Shown: positions 1 to 5,793, numbered from the stretch's first letter. The stretch: 9,485 bases of DNA from JACDAL01 sp035646635 (GCA_035646635.1 DASRPA010000103.1:1-9485), one strand, 5' to 3'. Made by a program: numbers and translations. The notes: generated by a model from the sequence alone, not told the origin.

Positions 1-93
1 GTGTCGCCGCCTCTGTTCGAGTCGCTCGAGATCCTCGGCCGAAGCCGCACCCTTGCTCGCATCGAGGCCTTGACAACAAAACAAGGAGGCTGA
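1..93 (+). CDS. Possible 3' end of an upstream gene (partial)
   Basis: Frame 1 is open from the left edge for 30 codons and ends at TGA 91-93. The visible tail contains the segment SLEILGRSRTLARIEAL and ends LTTKQGG. The other two + frames give less protein-like, Arg/Pro-rich translations. Its last codons contain a strong Shine-Dalgarno string, AAGGAGG at 83-89, so the stop codon and a ribosome-binding site for something downstream are interleaved. I do not recognise the family from this short tail. The call rests only on frame openness and reasonable composition and could be wrong; sequence to the left of the window would settle it. Confidence 0.35.
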   Translation: MSPPLFESLEILGRSRTLARIEALTTKQGG

Positions 94-94
94 T

Positions 95-160
95 GGGCGG
101 AACTTTGTGGCTCCAACCACCTCACGGGTGGTCAGGGACGCAATGTTCGCCCCCGGCCTC
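95..160. repeat. Dispersed hairpin repeat, copy 1
   Basis: This stretch is related, without gaps, to 8911-8970: columns 101-160 against 8911-8970 match at 43 of 60 positions, and the core 111-133 against 8921-8943 at 20 of 23. It folds on itself. An outer stem pairs GGGCGGAAC (95-103) with GTTCGCCC (145-152), with one bulged G. An inner hairpin pairs ACCACC (116-121) with GGTGGT (127-132) across a 5-base loop. It lies between the end of the possible upstream gene and the SMP-30-like gene. No mobile-element gene accompanies it. It may be an intergenic repeat family or a transcript-end hairpin; I infer no more than that. Confidence 0.55.
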
Positions 161-210
161 GTCCCGGCCCCCGCCCGAGCCGAACTTTGTCTTGACCTAA
201 GGAGGCTGTG

Positions 211-1077
211 ATGCCGTCGAAGGAGACCTTCTTGCCTGAGCTGCAAATACTGATGAGCGATCTCGCGTTCCCCGAGTCCCCACGGTGGTTCGATGACCGG
301 CTTTGGCTCTCTGACTGGGGCGCGCACGAGGTCATTGCCGTCGATCTCGAGGGTAAGAGCGAGGTCATCGTCCGCGTCCCGTCGTTCCCAATGTGCATCG
401 ACCGGCTCCCCGATGGGCGGCTACTGATCGTCTCGGCAAGCGAGAGGCTTCTACTGCGCAGAGAGCCCGACGGCTCGCTCGCGACCCATGCCGATCTGAC
501 CCGCATCGCCGACCACCCGTGGAACGACATCGTCGTAGATGGTCGGGGCAACGCTTACGTTAACAACATCGGCTTTGAGTTTCCGAGCGGCGAGTGCGCG
601 CCGGGGATAGTCGCATTGGTCACCCCCGACGGCTCCGCTCGCCAGGTAGGAGAAGGAGTTGCATTCCCAAACGGCATGGTCGTAACGCCCGACAATTCGA
701 CGCTGATCGTCGCCGAGTCCTACGGCAACAGGCTCACGGCCTTCGACATCGCGACCGACGGCAGCCTGTCGCACCGTCGGGTGTGGGCCGACCTCCACGG
801 CGGCGTCCCGGACGGCATCTGCCTCGACGCTGATAACGCCATCTGGTATGGGGACGTTCCCAACAAACGTTGCGTACGCGTTCGCGAAGGTGGTGAGGTG
901 CTGCAGACGGTCGACCTTGACCGCGGATGCTTCGCTTGCACGTTCGGGGGCGCGAACAACAGAACGCTGTTCCTTATGGCGAACGAGTGGCGTGGTAGTG
1001 CGAGCATGGCCGACGGATCACGAAGGGGTCAAGTGCTAACTGTTCAGGTATCCGCACCGGGCACCGGATGGCCTTGA
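211..1077 (+). CDS. SMP-30/gluconolactonase/LRE family protein (sugar lactonase)
   Basis: A 288-residue six-bladed beta-propeller protein of the SMP-30/regucalcin family, cytosolic enzymes that open sugar lactones such as gluconolactone using one divalent metal ion. The four metal ligands of the family are all recognisable: Glu22 in FPESPRW, Asn105 in WNDIVVDGRGN, Asn154 in FPNGM, and Asp201 in GVPDGICLD. Their spacing is close to that of human regucalcin, and the length is normal for the family. I chose ATG 211 because AAGGAGG at 199-205 sits 5 bases ahead of it; GTG at 208 is too close. ATG 253 (MSDLAFPE) matches where many homologues begin but has no ribosome site. No signal peptide is visible. 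The natural substrate cannot be deduced, and no sugar kinase, dehydrogenase or transporter adjoins it. Confidence 0.88.
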   Translation: MPSKETFLPELQILMSDLAFPESPRWFDDRLWLSDWGAHEVIAVDLEGKSEVIVRVPSFPMCIDRLPDGRLLIVSASERLLLRREPDGSLATHADLTRIADHPWNDIVVDGRGNAYVNNIGFEFPSGECAPGIVALVTPDGSARQVGEGVAFPNGMVVTPDNSTLIVAESYGNRLTAFDIATDGSLSHRRVWADLHGGVPDGICLDADNAIWYGDVPNKRCVRVREGGEVLQTVDLDRGCFACTFGGANNRTLFLMANEWRGSASMADGSRRGQVLTVQVSAPGTGWP

Positions 1078-1151
1078 GGAAACAGTTCTCGTCGGACGCC
1101 TCGAGGTCTTCCTACAGAATTGGAGCCCCCGACGGAGGAGGGCGCGGAGCC

Positions 1152-1180
1152 TTGACCCGCAGTTTCAACGAGCATAAGCT
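1152..1180 (+). promoter_or_regulatory. Candidate promoter of the MarR-GNAT gene
   Basis: TTGACC at 1152-1157 matches five of six bases of the sigma-70-type -35 box. After 17 bases comes a weak -10 candidate, TAAGCT, at 1175-1180. Transcription would start around 1187, inside the first operator-like palindrome, which is a classic layout for repression. The -10 match is poor (three of six), so the call depends on position and on the adjacent operators. Confidence 0.4.
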
Positions 1181-1214
1181 TGCCTAAGACAACCAACTCT
1201 GTTGCCTAGAGCAA
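1180..1214. promoter_or_regulatory. Twin MarR-type operator palindromes
   Basis: Two 13-bp imperfect palindromes of the form TTG-N7-CAA lie upstream of the MarR-GNAT start. The first, TTGCCTAAGACAA, is at 1180-1192 and matches its own reverse complement at 10 of 13 positions. The second, TTGCCTAGAGCAA, is at 1202-1214, with perfect TTGC/GCAA arms. They begin with the same seven bases and are 22 bp apart, about two helical turns, so two dimers would bind on the same face of the DNA. The second reaches into the ribosome-binding site (AAGGAG, 1213-1218). MarR proteins commonly autoregulate through such sites. Autoregulation here is inferred. Confidence 0.6.
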
Positions 1215-1232
1215 GGAGATCCAGCTCTGTCG

Positions 1233-2141
1233 ATGGAAGCCGGCGTCACTCGGCTGAGAGCCTTCAATCGCTTTTACACGGGAGTCCTGGGGCTGCTTCG
1301 TGATGGTCTCTTGGACACGCCCTACTCGCTCTCTGAGAGCCGAATCCTGTTCGAGCTTGGAGCGTCCGACGGCGCTTCGCCGAGCGAGGTTGCCGAGAAG
1401 CTTCGTCTGAACTTGGGCTACGTGAGCCGGGTCTTGTCGAGGCTGAAAGAGCAGCGTCTTGTGCATGCGGTGAGCTCACCCGACGACGGGCGTCGCCAAG
1501 TCGTCTCGCTGACGACGGAAGGCCGCAAGGCCCTCAAGCTGCTCGACGAGAGGTCCTCACGACAGGTCTGCGAGCTCCTAGCGCGGCTCAGCGATGACGA
1601 ACAGGAGCGATTGATGTCCTCGATAGGACAAGTCGAGTCGCTTCTCAGCGAGGAGAAGTCGCACGCCGTCGTGCTTCGTGCGCCGGTTTCCGGCGACTAC
1701 GGCTGGGTGGTCAAGCGCCACGGGGAGCTGTACAGGCAGGAGTATGGCTGGGACGAAACCTTTGAGGCTCTGGTCGCCCGGATAGTCGCCGACTACGTCG
1801 ATCACGGCGATCCAACGCGCGACGCGGCCTGGATCGCAGAAGTGAACGGGGAACGTGTGGGGTGCATTCTCTGCATGACCAAGGATGACGATGTCGCGCA
1901 ACTCCGAATCCTCCTGGTCGAGCCGAGTGCTAGAGGCATGGGCGTTGGGAGTCGTCTGGTGGAGGAGTGCATACGGTTCGCAAGACGGGCGGGCCATAAG
2001 CAGATGATGTTGTGGACGAACGATGTCCTCTTGGATGCTCGAAGGATCTACGAACGCGCCGGGTTCCGACTGGTCGAGGAGGAGAAGCATCACAGCTTCG
2101 GCCATGATCTGATGGGACAGAACTGGTTGCTCGACCTCTAG
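1233..2141 (+). CDS. MarR-family regulator fused to a GNAT acetyltransferase
   Basis: A 302-residue bifunctional protein. Residues about 1-145 form a MarR winged helix: helix-turn-helix around SPSEVAEKLRLNLGYVSRVLSRL (49-71), then the wing with the family's DDGRRQ signature (84-89). Residues about 148-302 are a GNAT N-acetyltransferase with the acetyl-CoA pyrophosphate-binding loop RGMGVG (234-239) and a typical C-terminal half around RRIYERAGFRLVEEE (270-284). Length and order fit the known MarR-GNAT fusion family; the acetylated substrate is unknown. The start is ATG 1233, with AAGGAG at 1213-1218, a rather long 14-base spacing. CTG 1227 would be better spaced but is a rare start codon. The gene is preceded by its own promoter and paired operators, so it probably represses itself. 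No obvious target gene is divergent from it. Confidence 0.9.
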   Translation: MEAGVTRLRAFNRFYTGVLGLLRDGLLDTPYSLSESRILFELGASDGASPSEVAEKLRLNLGYVSRVLSRLKEQRLVHAVSSPDDGRRQVVSLTTEGRKALKLLDERSSRQVCELLARLSDDEQERLMSSIGQVESLLSEEKSHAVVLRAPVSGDYGWVVKRHGELYRQEYGWDETFEALVARIVADYVDHGDPTRDAAWIAEVNGERVGCILCMTKDDDVAQLRILLVEPSARGMGVGSRLVEECIRFARRAGHKQMMLWTNDVLLDARRIYERAGFRLVEEEKHHSFGHDLMGQNWLLDL

Positions 2142-2144
2142 CTT

Positions 2145-2156
2145 AAGAGATCTCTT
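2145..2156. other. Perfect 12-bp palindrome in a short intergenic gap
   Basis: AAGAGATCTCTT is its own reverse complement. It begins 4 bases after the stop codon of the MarR-GNAT gene and 29 bases before the next start codon. As RNA it would have essentially no loop and no following T-run, so it is a poor terminator. As DNA it could be a protein-binding site. A chance origin cannot be excluded. Confidence 0.3.
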
Positions 2157-2184
2157 TGGGCGGCCGGCGAGGAGGGGCTAGAGC

Positions 2185-2877
2185 ATGATGACAAAAGCGC
2201 CGCTGCAGAATCGCGTCGCGCCCACCGGGGAGATCGCGTCCAATCCCGGACGCGGCTTGCTGATGGGGAACCGCGGTTGCCTGCACGGAGCGGATCGCCG
2301 GTTGCGCGTCGCACGGTGGCGATCGAAGCACTGGATTTGCTGCGCGATCTCTTGGAAGGACGTGCGACGCGATCCGATGCCACCCGGCGGATGGACCGCG
2401 CTGTTCTTCCTTGACGAGGCAACCGCTCTGGCGGCCGGGCATCGTCCCTGTGCGTATTGCCGTCGCGCAGATTTCATCTCCTTCGCCGAGGGCTGGCGTC
2501 GCGCCCATCGGCTGGTGGAACGCCCGCGTGCTGCCCTCATCGACGCCCAACTACACACCGAGAGGGTCGACTCGCGCACGCGCCGACAGTTGACCCGGCC
2601 GGAGTTGGTCGGCAAGCTGCCCGACGGAGTCATGGTTCGGTACCGCGGCGCCCCTGGACTCCTGCTCGACGAATGCATCCTTCCGTGGTCGTTCGACGGG
2701 TACCGGGCTCCGATCGCGGTACCGGCCGCCACCTCCGTCGAGTTGCTTACGCCGCCGGCGAGCGTTGCGACGATCGCCGGCGGGTACCGTCCCCTGCTCC
2801 ATCCGAGCGCCACAGGCGCCGGCAGCTTAGGGAGGCTGGAGGCTGCACAGCAGCCGGCGCCGCCCCCGGAGCACTAG
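2185..2877 (+). CDS. Conserved-looking Cys-containing protein of unknown function
   Basis: A 230-residue cytosolic-looking protein with no signal peptide or membrane segment. I do not recognise a named family. The clearest feature is GHRPCAYCRR (85-94), a CxxC in a setting that resembles the zinc-binding part of Ada-type proteins (GFRPCKRCRP). Further Cys/His residues lie at 32, 34, 52, 53, 86, 123 and 164, so a metal site built from GCLH (31-34), ICC (51-53) and CAYC (89-92) is possible. FFLDEATALAAGHRPC reads like a real conserved core. The last 25 residues or so are low complexity (Ala/Pro/Gln). ATG 2185 follows GGAGG at 2171-2175 by 9 bases; ATG 2188 is an alternative. It may be cotranscribed with the MarR-GNAT gene 43 bp upstream. 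DNA binding or repair is only a guess from the Ada-like motif. Confidence 0.75.
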   Translation: MMTKAPLQNRVAPTGEIASNPGRGLLMGNRGCLHGADRRLRVARWRSKHWICCAISWKDVRRDPMPPGGWTALFFLDEATALAAGHRPCAYCRRADFISFAEGWRRAHRLVERPRAALIDAQLHTERVDSRTRRQLTRPELVGKLPDGVMVRYRGAPGLLLDECILPWSFDGYRAPIAVPAATSVELLTPPASVATIAGGYRPLLHPSATGAGSLGRLEAAQQPAPPPEH

Positions 2878-2900
2878 GCTGATATCCTCTGAGCCGTCTG

Positions 2901-2973
2901 TGGGGCGTGGGGTAACCTGGCAGCCCGGCGGATTCTGGTTCCGTTAGTCCTGGTTCGAATCCAGGCGCCCCAG
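2901..2973 (+). tRNA. tRNA-Gln (anticodon CTG)
   Basis: A complete cloverleaf. The acceptor TGGGGCG (2901-2907) pairs with CGCCCCA (2966-2972) across seven base pairs, with discriminator G2973. The anticodon arm has stem GCGGA/TCCGT and loop TTCTGGT, giving anticodon CTG, which reads CAG. The T arm is CCTGG-TTCGAAT-CCAGG. The T1-A72 first pair is the bacterial tRNA-Gln identity feature. CCA is not encoded. A weak -10-like TATCCT at 2883-2888 precedes it, without a clear -35. Confidence 0.97.
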
Positions 2974-3016
2974 CGAGCACGAGGTTGCGCCTCAGAACAG
3001 GGCGGGCCCAGGGCTT

Positions 3017-3095
3017 GGCCCGGTAGTCTAGTCTGGCTTAGGACGCCGCCCTCTCAAGGCGGAGATCACGGGTTCGAATCCCGTCCGGGCTACCA
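3017..3095 (+). tRNA. tRNA-Glu (anticodon CTC)
   Basis: A complete cloverleaf. The acceptor GGCCCGG (3017-3023) pairs with CCGGGCT (3085-3091), the first pair being G-U. The D arm has stem GTCT/GGAC around an 11-base loop. The anticodon arm CCGCC-CTCTCAA-GGCGG gives anticodon CTC, reading GAG. The T arm is ACGGG-TTCGAAT-CCCGT, the discriminator is A3092, and CCA is encoded at 3093-3095, unlike the tRNA-Gln beside it. It lies 43 bp after tRNA-Gln, so both may come from one transcript. The D loop is two bases longer than in E. coli tRNA-Glu. Confidence 0.97.
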
Positions 3096-3166
3096 GACGG
3101 GCCGCTCCCAAGGCGGCTCCGCGACAACTGAACGAAGCGCGAGCAACTCGCAAACAAGGAGTGGAG

Positions 3167-3514
3167 ATGAACCCGACCGACGTGGTCGAGAGGCCCTACC
3201 TGCGCACGGACCTGCCCGATTTCCGGGCCGGGGATCGCATTAGGGTGCACGTCCGCGTGGTCGAGGGCGAAAGGGAACGGGTCCAGATCTTCGAGGGCAT
3301 CGTCATCCGCCGCCGGGGGAGCAGGCTGTCGGAGACATTCACGGTCCGCAAGGTCTCGTTCGGAGTCGGGGTCGAGCGCACCTTCCCGGTGCACTCGCCG
3401 ATGATCGCCAAGATCGACATCGCCGCCCACGGAGACGTGCGCCGGGCCAAGCTCTACTACCTGCGCCAGCGAGTGGGCAAGAAGGCCAAGGTCAAAGAGC
3501 GCCGACAGGCCTAA
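3167..3514 (+). CDS. rplS: 50S ribosomal protein L19
   Basis: A 115-residue protein that sits at the 30S-50S interface of the ribosome. It is recognisable throughout: LPDFRAGDRIRVHVRVVEG near the N terminus, RVQIFEGIVIRRRG, ETFTVRKVSFGVGVERTFPVHSP, and the C-terminal RRAKLYYLRQRVGKKAKVKE. Length is normal. I chose ATG 3167 because AAGGAG at 3156-3161 lies 5 bases ahead; the GTG at 3161 overlaps that ribosome site and is unlikely to be used. It opens the conserved core block and follows tRNA-Glu by 71 bp. A short GCCGC/GCGGC hairpin just after the tRNA (about 3101-3117) lies in its leader, without a clear regulatory role. Confidence 0.97.
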   Translation: MNPTDVVERPYLRTDLPDFRAGDRIRVHVRVVEGERERVQIFEGIVIRRRGSRLSETFTVRKVSFGVGVERTFPVHSPMIAKIDIAAHGDVRRAKLYYLRQRVGKKAKVKERRQA

Positions 3515-3527
3515 GCTCTTAAACCAC

Positions 3528-4256
3528 ATGCGATCACGAACCGAGCCGCCTCGGAGCGCGCCGCCCCCAGGTCCGGGTCCCGTCGACCCTCGCGACCAGC
3601 CTCCGGAGCGTGGCCGGAGTGTCATCGCCCAGATCGCCGAGCTGCCGCTGCTGGTGCTGTTCGCGTTCCTGATCGCGGTGATCATCAAGACCTTCTTGGT
3701 CCAAGCTTTCTTCATTCCCTCCGGCTCGATGCTCCCCACGCTCAAGGTGGGCGACCGCGTCCTGGTCGAGAAGGTCGGCTACCGGCTGGGCGAGGTGGAG
3801 CGTTCCCAGGTCATCGTCTTTGCTCGCCGCGCGGTCATCCCCGACCTTCCCGATCTCCCCTGGTACGAGGACGCTCGCAACTTTCTGCGAGAGCTGTTGG
3901 GGCTCCCCACCGGGAGCGAGAACGACTACATCAAGAGGGTCGTGGCCCTCGAGGGTGACATCGTGCGCTACGCGGGCAAGCCGCGCCAATTGTCGGTGAA
4001 TGGAGAAGTCGTTGCCGAGCCCTACATCAAAGGGGGCCGCGACAAGGCCAGCACTTCGGTGACCTCGCAGAGCTGCCCGATCCGCATGAAGCGTTCCGGC
4101 AACGGTTGCTTGGTGCCCACAGGCCATCTCTTTGTCATGGGAGACAACCGCTCGAACTCACAGGACTCCAGGTTCATCGGGCCCATCAAGACCTCCGACG
4201 TCGTCGGCAGGGCGTTCGTCGTGTTGTGGCCGCCGTCCCATTTCGGCGGTCTCTAG
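3528..4256 (+). CDS. lepB: Signal peptidase I
   Basis: A 242-residue membrane-anchored serine protease that removes signal peptides from secreted proteins outside the cytoplasmic membrane. Order: a Pro/Arg-rich cytosolic tail (1-33), one transmembrane segment (about 38-60, LPLLVLFAFLIAVIIKTFLV), then the catalytic domain. Ser67 in PSGSM is the expected nucleophile and Lys136 in YIKRVVA the general base. The box GDNRSNSQDSR is at 205-215. Two cysteines (183, 194) flank a loop before that box and could form a disulfide. The start at ATG 3528, 13 bp after rplS, has no good ribosome site, so translation may depend on coupling to rplS. The disordered tail before one anchor is typical of actinobacterial LepB. 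Confidence 0.96.
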   Translation: MRSRTEPPRSAPPPGPGPVDPRDQPPERGRSVIAQIAELPLLVLFAFLIAVIIKTFLVQAFFIPSGSMLPTLKVGDRVLVEKVGYRLGEVERSQVIVFARRAVIPDLPDLPWYEDARNFLRELLGLPTGSENDYIKRVVALEGDIVRYAGKPRQLSVNGEVVAEPYIKGGRDKASTSVTSQSCPIRMKRSGNGCLVPTGHLFVMGDNRSNSQDSRFIGPIKTSDVVGRAFVVLWPPSHFGGL

Positions 4257-4272
4257 AAAGGCCAACTGGCAC

Positions 4273-4983
4273 ATGTCGGCCGATGCCACAGGGGTGATGG
4301 AACAAAGGCTGGAGGCGGCCGGTTTCGGTCTCGTGGCGGGCGCGGACGAGGTGGGCAGAGGAGCCCTGGCCGGCCCCCTCGTTGCGGCCGCGGTGATACT
4401 TCCGGCGGGGGTGCGGATCGAGGGTGTGAGGGACTCCAAGCTATGTACGCCGCGCCGGCGAACCGAACTGGCCGAGCGCATCGGCGCCGAAGCGCTGGCA
4501 GTTTCAATCGTGCGAGTCTCACCGCGGCGCATCGACCGCCGCGGGCTCCAGCGTTGCAACCTCGAGGCGTTGAGGCGCGCGCTGGCGGGCCTCGACCAGA
4601 CTCCCGATTACGCCCTCTTGGATTGCTTCCGGCTCAGGCGCCTGCCCTATCCTTCTCTCGGGGTCAAGAAGGCCGACGTCGTGTCCTGTTCGGTGGCCGC
4701 GGCATCGATCGTCGCCAAGGTCTACAGGGACGCTGCCATGCGCCGCTATCACCGCCGCTTCCCCGGTTACGGGTTTCGGACGAACGTGGGCTACGGCACC
4801 AGGCAGCACTGGGCGGCGTTGCAGCGGCTGGGGCCGTGCGAGATCCACCGGCGCTCCTTCTACGGGGTGACCGGATTCGACCTGGTGGGTGTTCGGGAGC
4901 CTCCCGAAGCGCGAAACTGCTGGGGACCGGAAGACGTCGAGGCGAGGGGGAGTGATGAGCGTCGAGGACCTCGAGAAGTATGA
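4273..4983 (+). CDS. rnhB: Ribonuclease HII
   Basis: A type 2 RNase H that cuts RNA in RNA-DNA hybrids and starts removal of misincorporated ribonucleotides from DNA. From ATG 4273 it has 236 residues. The four acidic active-site positions are present: Asp25 and Glu26 in GADEVGRGALAGP, Asp117 in ALLDCF, and Asp135 in KKADVVSCSVAAASIVAK. The C-terminal signature YHRRFPGYGFRTNVGYGT and the following HRRSF are clear. The reading frame is open further upstream, but that part overlaps lepB and does not look like RNase HII. ATG 4273 lies 16 bp after lepB with a weak AAAGG ahead of it; GTG 4294 and ATG 4297 are alternatives. The last 30 residues or so are a non-conserved tail overlapping the next gene by 29 bp. 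Confidence 0.94.
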   Translation: MSADATGVMEQRLEAAGFGLVAGADEVGRGALAGPLVAAAVILPAGVRIEGVRDSKLCTPRRRTELAERIGAEALAVSIVRVSPRRIDRRGLQRCNLEALRRALAGLDQTPDYALLDCFRLRRLPYPSLGVKKADVVSCSVAAASIVAKVYRDAAMRRYHRRFPGYGFRTNVGYGTRQHWAALQRLGPCEIHRRSFYGVTGFDLVGVREPPEARNCWGPEDVEARGSDERRGPREV

Positions 4984-5284
4984 GGCCGAGATGGAGCTCC
5001 AGCTCTACAAGGAGTATCGGGACGTGCTCCCGATGTTCAAATACGTCGTGGAAACCGAGCGGCGCTTCTACCTCGCCAACGAGGTCAAGGTCGACACCCG
5101 TCACGCCGGCGCCCGCACCTGGTTCGAGGTCGAGCTCAAAGATTCCTGGGTGTGGGACATGCACCGCCCGGCTCGGTTTGTCTCGCACGTCAAAGTCGTG
5201 ACCTTCCGCGACCTGAACGTCGAGGAGCTGGCGCAGCTCGCCGAGCGCGATCTGCTGCCTCAACCCCCCGGCATGGAGCGCTAG
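4955..5284 (+). CDS. DUF2469 family protein
   Basis: A 109-residue soluble protein matching the actinobacterial DUF2469 family almost end to end: SVEDLEKYEAEMELQLYKEYRD at the start, VVETERRFYLANEV in the middle, DSWVWDMHRPARFV, then KVVTFRDLNVEEL. The family is highly conserved in actinobacteria and sits beside rnhB in this order; its function has not been established as far as I know. ATG 4955 follows a purine-rich GAGGGGGAG ribosome site and starts inside the rnhB coding region (29-bp overlap), suggesting coupled translation. An upstream in-frame start at 4889 would add 22 residues that are not family-like, so I reject it. Confidence 0.93.
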   Translation: MSVEDLEKYEAEMELQLYKEYRDVLPMFKYVVETERRFYLANEVKVDTRHAGARTWFEVELKDSWVWDMHRPARFVSHVKVVTFRDLNVEELAQLAERDLLPQPPGMER

Positions 5285-5324
5285 CCCCCTCAACTGTCAC
5301 AGGGCCCGCCTAGCGTGGTTTGGA

Positions 5325-5678
5325 ATGAGCGCGCACCTGGAGCTTGGCCGGGCCGGAGAGGACGCCGCCGCGGCCTTCTACCGCAGGCGCGGCTACCGGA
5401 TCGTGGACCGCAACTACCGCTGCCGCTCGGGCGAGATCGATCTCGTGGTCCGCCGCGGCCGTCTGCTGGTCTTCTGCGAGGTCAAAACCCGGTCATCACA
5501 GCAATGGGGGGAGCCTGCGGAGGCGGTCGGGCCGCTCAAGCAGAACCGGATCAGACGCTCCGCCGGGACGTGGCTGGCGGAGCACCGGGGGAGCCGGCGC
5601 GAGCTTCGCTTCGACGTGGTCTCGGTGGCCGTGGCCGAAGGGGGGCTCGAGGTCACGTACCTCCCGGGAGCCTTCTGA
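5325..5678 (+). CDS. yraN: YraN/UPF0102 family nuclease-like protein
   Basis: A 117-residue protein of the UPF0102 family, small proteins with the PD-(D/E)xK restriction-nuclease fold that occur beside rnhB in many bacteria. Visible signatures: LGRAGEDAAAAFYRRRGYRI (7-26), RNYRCRSGEIDLV (29-41) with the probable metal ligand Asp39, and LLVFCEVKTRSS (47-58) supplying Glu52 and Lys54 of the ExK motif. Length is typical. The start at ATG 5325 has only a weak ribosome site (TTTGGA), 40 bp after DUF2469. The biochemical role of the family is poorly defined; nuclease activity is inferred from the fold. Confidence 0.93.
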   Translation: MSAHLELGRAGEDAAAAFYRRRGYRIVDRNYRCRSGEIDLVVRRGRLLVFCEVKTRSSQQWGEPAEAVGPLKQNRIRRSAGTWLAEHRGSRRELRFDVVSVAVAEGGLEVTYLPGAF

Positions 5679-5708
5679 GGGTTCGGGGCCGCAGCCCCCG
5701 TCCCAACC

Positions 5709-5793
5709 GGTGGTCAAAAGTCCTCGGTCCGCTTTTCACCACCTTCTTGGGGGGTCAAACGTCCTCGGTCCGCTTTTCACCACCGTTTCCGGG
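5709..5793. repeat. 41-bp tandem palindromic repeat before comM
   Basis: Two adjacent copies, 5712-5752 and 5753-5793, match at 36 of 41 positions and share the run GTCCTCGGTCCGCTTTTCAC apart from one base just before it. Copy 1 with its left flank forms a hairpin: GGTGGTCAAAAG (5709-5720) pairs with CTTTTCACCACC (5732-5743) at 11 of 12 positions around an 11-base loop. The corresponding arms of copy 2 pair at 9 of 12. The repeat lies in the 223-bp gap between yraN and comM, 31 bp after the yraN stop. Two open frames run across it, but they look like translated repeat rather than protein. It could be an operator pair, a terminator for the upstream operon, or a local copy of an intergenic repeat. 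Confidence 0.75.

Noticed and set aside
93..200. 35-codon ORF starting at the TGATG overlap with a good ribosome site
   Set aside because: The predicted peptide is Pro/Ser-rich and overlaps the hairpin repeat; it is kept as a finding but is not supported as a gene.
2178..2813. 211-codon minus-strand ORF opposite the Cys-containing protein
   Set aside because: It is Arg/Ser-rich and typical of GC-rich shadow frames; the + strand frame has a ribosome site and a coherent motif.
2747..2980. Minus-strand ORF containing GAPGFEPGLTEPESAGLP
   Set aside because: This is the familiar false protein produced by translating a tRNA gene backwards; it covers tRNA-Gln and the end of the + strand gene.
3038..3745. 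Minus-strand ORF of 235 codons ending SGSPDGIRTRDLRLERAAS
   Set aside because: The end is the reverse translation of tRNA-Glu, another well-known artefact, and the rest is a shadow of rplS and lepB.
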